Origin: Streptomyces sp. SCL15-4
GTDB lineage: Bacteria; Actinomycetota; Actinomycetes; Streptomycetales; Streptomycetaceae
Direction: 5' to 3'
Length of the DNA: 64,000 nucleotides
Assembly: GCF_033366695.1 (NCBI RefSeq)
Contig: NZ_JAOBTQ010000001.1
Span: forward strand, 5,146,001 to 5,210,000
The notes under the pieces were generated by a model that made no database searches, was not told the DNA's origin, and saw only the letters and a list, made by a program, of their open reading frames with translations. This document shows positions 37,184 through 44,983 of this stretch, in pieces (position 1 is the stretch's first letter; every line of letters starts with the position of its first letter). The position numbers were made by a program, and so were the translations under genes.

Positions 37184-38809
37184 TCACCGACGCCGGCCCG
37201 GCCCACAGTCAAGCAGGCGGTTCAGCCGGGCGCGGGCCACCCGGAGCACTCCGCGCGGGCCGGCCGCCACGCGTACGGCCAGGGCACCGGAGTGGGTGGC
37301 GTACGGCTGGACCAGGAGCACGCCGTGCACGGCGCTCGGGACGGCGCGCCGGCGCCCCGGCAGGGCGTGCGCCGTGACCTCACGCCGGGCGCCGTCCGCG
37401 AAACGGAGGGTCAGGCGCAGATCCCAGGTGCCGGAGCCGAGTTCCGCCAGGTCCACGGGCACCCGCGCCGCCCAGGTGTCCGCGCCGGAGGGCGTGAACG
37501 GGACGGTCGTGCGCCCGCGCGTGCGGTCGTCCTCGCGCGCCCGCCACTCCACGTCCGCCACGCAACCGCCCGCCCCGGCCACCCTCCCGTACAGCTCGTG
37601 CAGCCGCAGGCGCAGCAGCGAGGCACGCGCGCGGGGACGCAGGCCGGCGTCCACCGTGAGCGGCAGCGCGGAGACGGGCCGGGTCAGCAGCGGTGCCAGG
37701 GAGACCTGGGGGAGGTCGGCGGACCAGACCGGGGTGCCGCCGGGGGTGCGGGCGTAGGGCGGGAGGAGGCGGGCCGGGCGGGCGGCCAGCTCGCGCAGCC
37801 GGGGCAGGTCGCGCGGTCCGGCGGAGGCCAGCACCACCCGCCCGAGCAGCCGGCCGGGCGCGGCGGGGTCCGGCTCCCAGTCGGCCGCGTCGTAGTCCGC
37901 GAGGTGCTCCCGGGTGCGCGCCCACCACGCGCGCCGGTAGTGCGCGTCGCGCAGCGGCAGTTCGCGCGCGTACATCCGCAGCTCGTGGTCGAGGAACTTG
38001 GCGCGCGCCGCCCGCGCCAGCTCCTTCTGCCCGGCGCCCAGCAGGATGGCGTACGCCAGCGCGCACGCCTCGACCCGCGCCGCCCAGTTCCCGATGTGCT
38101 CCCGGTCCAGCGACAGCGACGGCCGCGCGGCCGACCGGCGCACCTGCCACACGTAGACCCGGTCGGGTACGAGCGCGACGCGCGGGTTCGCGGCCAGTAC
38201 GCGGGCGGTGAAGACGAAGTCCTCGTAGAGGAAGCGGCCCTCGGGGAAGCGGATGCCGTGCGCGCGCAGGAAGCCGGTGCGGTACAGCTTGTTGACGCAC
38301 AGCGTGTCGTGGACCAGCCGGGGGCGCCGGGCGGGGCGGGCGAGGACCGCGGGCGCCGCGTAGAGGCCCGGCTGCCACGGCTGTTCGCGCCCCGACGGCA
38401 GCTCCCGGCGGACACACAGCCCGCCCGCCACCTCCGCGCGCCCCTCGGCCGCCGCCGTCAGCAGCGCGTCCGCCGCGCCGGGCGGCAGGACGTCGTCGCT
38501 GTCCAGGAACATCACGTACGGCGCCGTCGCCGCGTCGATCCCGGTGTTGCGCGGAGTGCCGCAGCCGCCGCTGTTCGCGCTCCGGCGCACCACCCGCAGC
38601 CGCGGCTCGCCGGCGGCCAGCCGGGCGAGGAGCCCGTCGCTGCCGTCCGTGGAGCAGTCGTCCACGGCGATCACCTCGGCGACCGCGGGTCCCTGCGCCA
38701 GTGCCGAGCGGACCGCGTCGGCGACATGCGCGCGGTCGTTGTAGCCGATGACGACGACGGTGACCCGGGACGCCGGTGTGAGCGCTGGGTCCGGTGGTTC
38801 TGGGTGCAT
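37184..38809 (-). CDS. GT2 glycosyltransferase with C-terminal accessory domain
   Basis: A 541-residue paralogue of the GT2 at 29649. GT-A domain motifs: VTVVVIGYNDRAHVADAV, AVDDCSTDGSDG, SGGCGTPRNTGID, metal site FLDSDDVLPPG, and FLYEDFVFTARVLA. The middle helical part has KFLDHELRMYARELPLRD, and a beta-rich C-terminal domain of about 170 residues ends the protein. The start at 38809 gives a short leader before the GT-A strand. It is 52 bases downstream of galE in the same strand order, which suggests joint function. Donor and acceptor unknown. Confidence 0.85.
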   Translation of the reverse strand: MHPEPPDPALTPASRVTVVVIGYNDRAHVADAVRSALAQGPAVAEVIAVDDCSTDGSDGLLARLAAGEPRLRVVRRSANSGGCGTPRNTGIDAATAPYVMFLDSDDVLPPGAADALLTAAAEGRAEVAGGLCVRRELPSGREQPWQPGLYAAPAVLARPARRPRLVHDTLCVNKLYRTGFLRAHGIRFPEGRFLYEDFVFTARVLAANPRVALVPDRVYVWQVRRSAARPSLSLDREHIGNWAARVEACALAYAILLGAGQKELARAARAKFLDHELRMYARELPLRDAHYRRAWWARTREHLADYDAADWEPDPAAPGRLLGRVVLASAGPRDLPRLRELAARPARLLPPYARTPGGTPVWSADLPQVSLAPLLTRPVSALPLTVDAGLRPRARASLLRLRLHELYGRVAGAGGCVADVEWRAREDDRTRGRTTVPFTPSGADTWAARVPVDLAELGSGTWDLRLTLRFADGARREVTAHALPGRRRAVPSAVHGVLLVQPYATHSGALAVRVAAGPRGVLRVARARLNRLLDCGPGRRR

Positions 38810-38857
38810 GGGTCCACGAAGTGCGTAGAAGTGAGCCGGAAAGGGTGGTTTACCTCG

Positions 38858-40129
38858 TTAAGAGCCGCTGAGTGCCCGGTCCGGAAGACGGCCGGCACCG
38901 GGCCGGGGCCGCGCCGCCGGCGCGCTCGCGCCGGCCGGCGGGCGCGCGGAGCGCCACAGCCGGACGAAGGACAGCACGGCGGCGGCCGCCAGCAGCCCGT
39001 TGCGGCCCAGCATCAGCAGGCAGCCCGCCCAGGTGCCGTCCATCACCTCGCGGTAGTACATCGGGAACGCCACCGTGCTCAGCGCGGACGCCGCCAGCAC
39101 CAGCACCGCCACCGGCCGCTGGCAGGTGTGCCGCGAGGTCAGGCAGACGGCGGCCAGCCCGATGAGCCAGATCATGTACTGCGGGCTGATGACCCGGCTG
39201 GTGACCGTGAACAGCAGCACCGCGCTCAGCGCCGCGTCGAACGGCGTGGCCTCGCTCCAGCGCCGCGCCCGCACCCGCCACAGCACCAGCAGGCCCAGGC
39301 AGAGCGCCGTCAGCGCCAGGGAGGCGACGGCGACCGCGCGCACGTGCGGGCCGACCAGTTCCACCGCGCCGTACTGGTAACGGGACCGGCCCGGCCAGCC
39401 GAGGTGCCGGGCCAGGTTGAGCGCCGTACCGCCGAGCGACTCGATCTGCACGCCCCGGCCGCCCTGCTCCCGCAGGAAGGACAGCGGATGGGTGAAGAAC
39501 ACCGCGAGCACGGCGAGGCATCCGGCCCCGGTCCACGCCGCCGACAGCCACGCCGTGCGCGTCGGCCGGCCGCGGGGCGTGCCGAGCAGCACCAGCGCCG
39601 GCCACACCTTCACCAGCGCGCCCAGTGCGCCGAACACGCCGCCCGCGCGCGGCGAGCGCGCGGAGGCCAGCAGGGAGAGCACGGCCAGGGCGGTGACCTG
39701 GACGTCGTAGCGGGCGAGCGGCAGGTGCAGCAGCAGCGGCAGGCCGCCCGTCCACACGGCCGCGCCGAGCAGGCTGCGGCCGGGCCGGGTGCCGGCGCGC
39801 AGCAGCGCCGCCACGGTCAGCGCGTCCACGGCCAGGGTGAGCAGGACGAACGCCTGGAAGTAGGTCAGGCCCGGCAGCAGGCCCGGGGCCAGCAGCACCG
39901 CGCCCGCGCCCGGCGGATACTGCCACAGCGTGTCGTGCACCGGGAAGGAGCCGTGCGCGAGCACGCCGTACCAGTGAAAGTACAGCCGCCACACCTCCCG
40001 GGTCACCGCGCCCCCGCCCAGCGGCCAGGAGCCGCTGTGGGCGGTCAGCCACAGCATCAGGGCGCGGGTGGCGAGCCACAGGGCGGTGAGGGTGACGAGC
40101 GGTCCGGGGGTGCCACGGAGACGGTTCAT
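38858..40129 (-). CDS. GT87-type membrane mannosyltransferase-like protein
   Basis: A 423-residue protein with about ten membrane helices, resembling the DUF2029/GT87 family, whose studied members use polyprenyl-phosphate mannose. Family features are WRLYFHWYGVLAHGSFPVHDTLWQYPPGA in the first outer loop, LARYDVQVTALAVL, GALVKVWPALVLLG and SRVISPQYMIWLIGL. It is divergent from the next membrane glycosyltransferase with a 93-base gap. It probably adds sugars to the wall polymer or a lipid intermediate on the outer face of the membrane. Confidence 0.82.
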   Translation of the reverse strand: MNRLRGTPGPLVTLTALWLATRALMLWLTAHSGSWPLGGGAVTREVWRLYFHWYGVLAHGSFPVHDTLWQYPPGAGAVLLAPGLLPGLTYFQAFVLLTLAVDALTVAALLRAGTRPGRSLLGAAVWTGGLPLLLHLPLARYDVQVTALAVLSLLASARSPRAGGVFGALGALVKVWPALVLLGTPRGRPTRTAWLSAAWTGAGCLAVLAVFFTHPLSFLREQGGRGVQIESLGGTALNLARHLGWPGRSRYQYGAVELVGPHVRAVAVASLALTALCLGLLVLWRVRARRWSEATPFDAALSAVLLFTVTSRVISPQYMIWLIGLAAVCLTSRHTCQRPVAVLVLAASALSTVAFPMYYREVMDGTWAGCLLMLGRNGLLAAAAVLSFVRLWRSARPPAGASAPAARPRPGAGRLPDRALSGS

Positions 40130-40179
40130 CGCATGGGAGCCTAAGCGGTGCGGATGGTGTATTCATGCTGATACGCCGT

Positions 40180-40197
40180 CAACATACGCAAATGTTG
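40180..40197. repeat. inverted repeat between divergent membrane glycosyltransferases
   Basis: CAACAT (40180-40185) and ATGTTG (40192-40197) around six bases, in an AT-richer gap of 93 bases separating two divergent genes. Candidate operator for both. Confidence 0.35.
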
Positions 40198-40222
40198 GCT
40201 AATCGCAAGAGATCGGGCCAGG

Positions 40223-41845
40223 GTGAACGTAGGGCTTCCTGCGAGACCGCAGTCGCGCCGAGCGGTCGGTGCGCCCATGGACGCGCCGACCGGTGCAACG
40301 AGCCGGCCGCCCGTCCGGGAACGGGTGCGGCGGGCCGCCGTACCGGGCGTGCCCGCGCTGGTGATGCTGGTCCTCGGGCTGTGGCGGCTGGACCGGGACG
40401 GCATGTGGCGCGACGAGGCCGTCAGCTTCCAGGTGGGACGGCGCACGGTGCCGCAGATCTGGCGCCTGCTGCACGACGTGGACGCGGTGCACGGCCTGTA
40501 CTACCTGCTGCTGCACGCCGTCCTCGCCGTCCATCCCGGCGAGGTCGTGCTGCGGCTGCCGTCGGTGTGCGCGGCGGCCGGCACGGCGGCGCTGGTGGCC
40601 GAGCTGGGCCGCCGGCTGGTCCGGCCGCGGGTCGGACTGTGGGCCGGTCTGCTCTACGCCGTCACGCCGATGGCCGGGCACTACGCGCAGGAGGGCCGCT
40701 CCTACGCCCTGGTCGCGGCCGGTGCCACCGCGGCGACGCTGCTGTTCGTCCGGGCCGTCGCGGGCGGCTCCTGGTGGGCCTACGGCGCGGTCCTCGGACT
40801 CACCTGCTGGCTGCACGAGTTCGCCGTGCTGCTGCTGCTCGCCCACGCGGGGTCGCTGGCGCTGGCCCGGGCCGGGGGGCGGGTGTGGCGGGGGTGGGGG
40901 TGCGCGGCGGCGGCGGTCGTCGTCGCGCTGCTGCCGATGGTGCTGGTGTCGCGGGGACAGTCGGCGCAGCTCGCGTGGTTGCGGGCGCCCACGGCGGAGA
41001 CGGCCGGGGGGCTGCTGCGGAAGTTCCTGGGGCCGGCCGACTCGGTGTTCTGGGTGTGCTGCGCCCTGGGATGCCTGGGGCTGCTGCGACTGGTCGGACG
41101 GCGGGGGGAGCTGACGGGCGCTGGGGTGGGGCTGCCGGTGATGGTGGTGCCGCCGGCGGTGCTGATGCTGGTGTCCCAGGCGTCACCGCTGTACGTCGAC
41201 CGCTATGTGCTCTACGCCCTGTCGGGGGCGCCGTTGCTGGTGGCCTGCGGCGCGGAGCGGGTGGCGGAGGCGGCCGGGCGGACACGGCGCGGCGGCGGGC
41301 CGCGAAGGCGCCCCCTCCTCAGCCCCTCCCTCACCCTCCTCGGTGTCGCCGCCGTGGCGCTCTCGCTGTGCCACCAGTTCCCCCTCCTGGAGCAGGACCG
41401 GGACCCCGGTGGCCGGGCGGACGACCTCGGGGCGGTGTCGCGGGCCGCCGGGCGGGAGCTGGTGGCCGGGGACGCGGTGGTGTACCTGCCCGCCGCCATG
41501 CGGAACGTGGCGATCGCCTATCCGCGGCCGTTCCGGGGGACCCGGGACGTGCTGCGGGTGGCGGGGGCCGCGGAGTCCGGAACGCTGTACGGGCGGGAGG
41601 CGCCGGTGGCGGAGCTGCGGCGCAGGCTGGCGCGGCTGGACCGGGTGTGGGTCGTCGGGGACCGCCGGGTGCTCGGCGGCCGCTGGGTGCCGCGCGACCC
41701 GGTGGAGCGCGCGAAGGTGTCGGTGCTGTGGCAGGAGTTCGCCGGCCGTGAGGAGGCCGTGCGGGGCGTGGCGACCGTACGGCTCTACGTCCGCCCCGTC
41801 AGCGCGCGGCCTCCGTCCGCGCCGCCGCGTCCAGCGCGGCGGTGA
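40223..41845 (+). CDS. GT39-type membrane glycosyltransferase (PMT/ArnT-like)
   Basis: A 540-residue GT-C protein with about ten helices. The first outer loop carries the acidic pair MWRDEAVSFQVGRRT, the PMT/ArnT hallmark; VDAVHGLYYLLLHAVLA, AQEGRSYALVA and the membrane helices follow. A C-terminal outer domain of about 130 residues (GDAVVYLPAAMRNVAIAYPRPF) closes it. It starts with GTG at 40223, or ATG at 40277 eighteen codons later; neither has a strong ribosome site. The 3' end overlaps the convergent ohrR gene by 47 bases. Likely donor is a polyprenyl-phosphate sugar. Confidence 0.82.
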   Translation: MNVGLPARPQSRRAVGAPMDAPTGATSRPPVRERVRRAAVPGVPALVMLVLGLWRLDRDGMWRDEAVSFQVGRRTVPQIWRLLHDVDAVHGLYYLLLHAVLAVHPGEVVLRLPSVCAAAGTAALVAELGRRLVRPRVGLWAGLLYAVTPMAGHYAQEGRSYALVAAGATAATLLFVRAVAGGSWWAYGAVLGLTCWLHEFAVLLLLAHAGSLALARAGGRVWRGWGCAAAAVVVALLPMVLVSRGQSAQLAWLRAPTAETAGGLLRKFLGPADSVFWVCCALGCLGLLRLVGRRGELTGAGVGLPVMVVPPAVLMLVSQASPLYVDRYVLYALSGAPLLVACGAERVAEAAGRTRRGGGPRRRPLLSPSLTLLGVAAVALSLCHQFPLLEQDRDPGGRADDLGAVSRAAGRELVAGDAVVYLPAAMRNVAIAYPRPFRGTRDVLRVAGAAESGTLYGREAPVAELRRRLARLDRVWVVGDRRVLGGRWVPRDPVERAKVSVLWQEFAGREEAVRGVATVRLYVRPVSARPPSAPPRPARR

Positions 41846-42257
41846 GCCGGTCGAGCCGCTCGCGCAGCTCGCCGATCTCCGCCGGGTCGAAGCCGGTCGC
41901 CGACATGATCCGGCGCGGCACCTCGACGGCCCGCTCGCGCAGCGCCGCGCCCTCGCCGGTGAGCCGGACGAGGACCGACCGCTCGTCCTCGGCGCTGCGC
42001 TCACGCCGTACCAGACCGGCCCCTTCCAGCCGCTTGACCAGCGGGGACAGCGTGCCGGAGTCGAGTCGCAGCTGCTCGCCGAGCTTCTTGACGGGCAGGT
42101 CGCCCTGTTCCCACAGCACCAGCATCACCAGGTACTGGGGGTAGGTGAGCCCGAGGTCCCCGAGGAGCACGCGGTAGACGCCGTTGAAGGCGCGGGAGGC
42201 CGCGTGCAGGGAGAAGCAGATCTGGCGGTCCAGGCGGAGCCACTCCGTGTCGGTCAT
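41799..42257 (-). CDS. ohrR: organic-peroxide-sensing MarR-family repressor
   Basis: A 152-residue MarR-fold dimeric repressor. The peroxidatic Cys is residue 14 in RQICFSLHAASRAFN, as in OhrR proteins that lose DNA binding when this Cys is oxidised. Winged helix: LTYPQYLVMLVLWEQGDLPVKKLGEQLRLDSGTLSPLVKRLE, then the wing SAEDERSVLVRLT. Divergent ohr and a palindromic site between them complete the known regulatory pair. The ATG at 42257 gives the usual length; one at 42284, four bases from the palindrome, would give nine more residues and a leaderless mRNA. Confidence 0.92.
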   Translation of the reverse strand: MTDTEWLRLDRQICFSLHAASRAFNGVYRVLLGDLGLTYPQYLVMLVLWEQGDLPVKKLGEQLRLDSGTLSPLVKRLEGAGLVRRERSAEDERSVLVRLTGEGAALRERAVEVPRRIMSATGFDPAEIGELRERLDRLTAALDAAARTEAAR

Positions 42258-42287
42258 GCCTCCAGGGTAGCTCTTGCGGGACATTTG

Positions 42288-42312
42288 ATTGTGCACAATT
42301 TAATTGTGTGCT
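42288..42312. promoter_or_regulatory. OhrR operator
   Basis: Perfect 12-bp palindrome ATTGTGCACAAT (42288-42299), followed by a similar half-site AATTGTGTGC (about 42302-42311), between the divergent ohrR and ohr genes. Position and sequence suit OhrR binding that would shut off both genes until the Cys is oxidised. Confidence 0.75.
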
Positions 42313-42358
42313 CTACTTATGGCCGTAACGAACCCCGCACCCGAGAGGGATGGTCCCC

Positions 42359-42772
42359 ATGGACGCGCTCTACACCGCCGTCGCCACCGCGACCCACGGC
42401 CGCGAGGGCCGTGCCGTCTCCTCCGACGGCCGGATCGACCTCGCCCTGGCCATGCCGGTCGAGCTGGGCGGCGACGGCCAGGGCAGCAACCCCGAGCAGC
42501 TCTTCGCCGCCGGATACGCCGCCTGCTTCGGCAGCGCCCTCGGCCTGGTCGGCCGGCAGGCGAAGGTCGACGTCAGCGACGCCGCCGTGACCGCCGAGGT
42601 GGGCATCGGCAAGCAGGGCGAGGGCTTCGGGCTGAAGGTCACCCTGCGGATAGAGCTGCCCGACACCGTGGACGAGGCGACCGGCCGCAAGCTGGTCGAG
42701 ACCGCCCACCAGGTCTGCCCCTACTCCAACGCCACCCGCGGCAACATCGAGGTCGACCTCGTCGTCGAGTAG
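42359..42772 (+). CDS. ohr: organic hydroperoxide resistance protein
   Basis: A 137-residue OsmC-fold thiol peroxidase that reduces organic hydroperoxides. Both active-site Cys residues are present: Cys56 in AAGYAACFGSAL and Cys120 in HQVCPYSNATRGN. ATG at 42359 with AGAGGG about ten bases upstream; an ATG three codons earlier has no suitable spacing. It is controlled with ohrR through the palindrome upstream. It ends six bases from the convergent tagF-like gene. The pair is unrelated in function to the wall genes around it. Confidence 0.96.
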   Translation: MDALYTAVATATHGREGRAVSSDGRIDLALAMPVELGGDGQGSNPEQLFAAGYAACFGSALGLVGRQAKVDVSDAAVTAEVGIGKQGEGFGLKVTLRIELPDTVDEATGRKLVETAHQVCPYSNATRGNIEVDLVVE

Positions 42773-42778
42773 CGGCCG

Positions 42779-44977
42779 CTACGCCGTCGACAGCGCGTCC
42801 CGGGACCCGGACTGGCCCGGGATCCGGGACGCCGGGCCGGGCAGCGGCTCGCCCAGCAGCAGGGTCCGTACCACCCGCTCCGCGGCCCGCCCGTCCTCGA
42901 ACTCGCAGAACCGGTCGCGGAACGCGGCGCGCCGCCGCGCGGACTCCTCGTCCCGCCAGTCACCGGAGCCGAAGAGCCGGACCAGCTCCGGATAGGCGCG
43001 GGCGACCCGGCCCGGCGGCTCGGCGGTGATGTCGAGATAGGCGCCCCGGCTCGCGGTGAACGCGGGCCAGTCGTCGGCGTACACGACGACCGGCCGGTCC
43101 AGGACCGCGTAGTCGAACAGCACGGACGAGTAGTCGGTGACCAGCGCGTCCGCCGCCAGCAGGACCTCCGCCAGGTGCGGTTCGCCGGTCGCGTCGACCA
43201 CGATCCGGCGCCGGGCCAGCTCCGCCAGGCCCATGCCCCGCGCGGGCCCGTTCGCCAGCGACGGGTGCAGCCGGACGACGAGCGTGTGCCCCTCGCCGAG
43301 GTCGGCGGCGAACCGGGCGAGGTCGATCCGGTCCACATGGCCGCCGCGGCGGTAGTCCCGGCGGGTCGGCGCGTACAGCACCACCGTGTGGTCCGCCGGG
43401 ATGCCGTGCCGCTCCCGGAAACCGCCGGGCCCGCCGTTCACCAGCACGTCGTTGCGCGGGCTGCCGGTGCGCACCGAGGTGAAGTGACAGGGGTAGGCCC
43501 GCTCCCACACCAGCTCGGCGTGGCGGCAGGCGACCAGGCTGTAGTCCCAGCGGTCGGCCCGGCGCAGCATCTGCGGCACGTCGAAGCCGAGCCGGGCGCC
43601 CGGCCTGTCCCGCAGATCGGCGCCCAGGTACTTCAGCGGGGTGCCCTGGTGGGTGTGGATGTGCACGCTGCCGGGCCGCTTGGCCAGGGTGCCGGGCCAG
43701 TTGACGTCGTTGACGAAGAACTTCGCCCGCGCGGTGACCTCCAGATAGCGCCGCGAGCCGACGATCACGTGCTCGACCCCGTCCGGCAGCCCCTCGGCCG
43801 TCTCCCGGTCCCGCACCACCCACACCCCGCGCAGCCACGGCGCGATCTCCCGGGCCGCGTGGTAGACCGCCGCAGGATCGCCCAGCACGCCCCGGTGCGA
43901 GGACGCCGAGTACACCACGAGGTTCTCGTCCAGCGGACGGCGGGCGTGCAGCGCGGCCCAGCCGGTGCGGGCCCGCGCGGCGGCGGCCCGGCGCGCCCGG
44001 TCCGCCCGCCGGGCCGCCGCCCGCCCGGCCCGCGCCGTCCGCCGCCGCAGGCGGTACCCGGCCCAGGAACCGGTCAGCACGGCGACCTCGCCGTCCACGC
44101 GGCCGTCCTCGGGCCGGTGGGCGCGGAACATCCGGGCCGTGCGCCGGAAGAACTCGGCCTTGTCGGCGGGCGGCAGCCGGTCCGGCTTGGCCAGGATGTC
44201 CAGGCAGTGCTCGCCCATCTTGCGGTGCAGATACGGCCGCCAGGACGCCAGCTCCGGCCGCTCGGCCAGATACGCGAAGACCCGCTCGTACTGGTCGTGG
44301 ATGTCGAAGTGCTTGCGGCTGGTGGTGGACAGGATGTTGCCCTGCCGGCGCTGCCGGTAGTGCAGGCAGATCCGGTCCAGGGCGGCGATCCGGCGGGCGC
44401 TGAGCATGACCGGGAACGTCCAGGGCGTGTCCTCGTAGTAGCCCGGCGGGAAGGCGAAGCCGTGCTCCGTGACGAAGTCCCGGCGGTAGGCCTTGTTCCA
44501 GACCACCATCAGCAGGTCCAGGATCTGCGGGTACTCCGCGGCGGTGAACACCTCCTCCCGGGCCAGGAGGTGTGCGAGGACGTTGCGCCGGGTGCCGCCC
44601 CACCAGTAGGTGCGCGCGTAGTCGAAGACCAGCACGTCCGGGTCGGCGGTCTCCGCGAGCCGGTCGGCCACGGCCCGCAGCGCGCCCGGTGTGAGCGTGT
44701 CGTCGCTGTCGAGGAAGAGCAGGTAGTCGCCGGTGGCGTGCGGGAGCCCGGCGTTGCGGGCCATGCCGAGGCCCACGTTCTCCGGCAGGTGCAGCACCTT
44801 CACGCGCGAATCCCGGCCGGCGTACTCGTCCAGGATCGCGCCGCAGCCGTCCGGGGAGCGGTCGTCCACGGCGATCAGCTCGAAGTCCCCGAAGGACTGC
44901 CCGAGCACCGAGTCCAGGCACTCGCGCAGGAAGCCCTGCACCTTGTAACAGGGCACGATCACACTGAAGCGGGGCAC
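42779..44977 (-). CDS. GT2-TagF two-domain wall polymer enzyme (TagF His replaced by Gln)
   Basis: A 732-residue fusion. N-terminal GT2 domain (about 1-220) is complete: FSVIVPCYKVQGFLRECLDSV, AVDDRSPDGCG, FLDSDDTLTPG and PPGYYEDTPWTFPVML. C-terminal TagF-like domain (about 365-715): the position of the catalytic His before GTPLK reads THQGTPLKYLG, with Gln at about residue 444 and a His one place earlier; VVRLHPSLAN and VTDYSSVLFDYAVLDRP are intact. Two domains in one chain suggest addition of both a sugar and an alditol-phosphate to a repeating unit. The next gene of the same type ends six bases upstream, so they form an operon. Confidence 0.85.
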   Translation of the reverse strand: MPRFSVIVPCYKVQGFLRECLDSVLGQSFGDFELIAVDDRSPDGCGAILDEYAGRDSRVKVLHLPENVGLGMARNAGLPHATGDYLLFLDSDDTLTPGALRAVADRLAETADPDVLVFDYARTYWWGGTRRNVLAHLLAREEVFTAAEYPQILDLLMVVWNKAYRRDFVTEHGFAFPPGYYEDTPWTFPVMLSARRIAALDRICLHYRQRRQGNILSTTSRKHFDIHDQYERVFAYLAERPELASWRPYLHRKMGEHCLDILAKPDRLPPADKAEFFRRTARMFRAHRPEDGRVDGEVAVLTGSWAGYRLRRRTARAGRAAARRADRARRAAAARARTGWAALHARRPLDENLVVYSASSHRGVLGDPAAVYHAAREIAPWLRGVWVVRDRETAEGLPDGVEHVIVGSRRYLEVTARAKFFVNDVNWPGTLAKRPGSVHIHTHQGTPLKYLGADLRDRPGARLGFDVPQMLRRADRWDYSLVACRHAELVWERAYPCHFTSVRTGSPRNDVLVNGGPGGFRERHGIPADHTVVLYAPTRRDYRRGGHVDRIDLARFAADLGEGHTLVVRLHPSLANGPARGMGLAELARRRIVVDATGEPHLAEVLLAADALVTDYSSVLFDYAVLDRPVVVYADDWPAFTASRGAYLDITAEPPGRVARAYPELVRLFGSGDWRDEESARRRAAFRDRFCEFEDGRAAERVVRTLLLGEPLPGPASRIPGQSGSRDALSTA

Positions 44978-44983
44978 GGCGGG

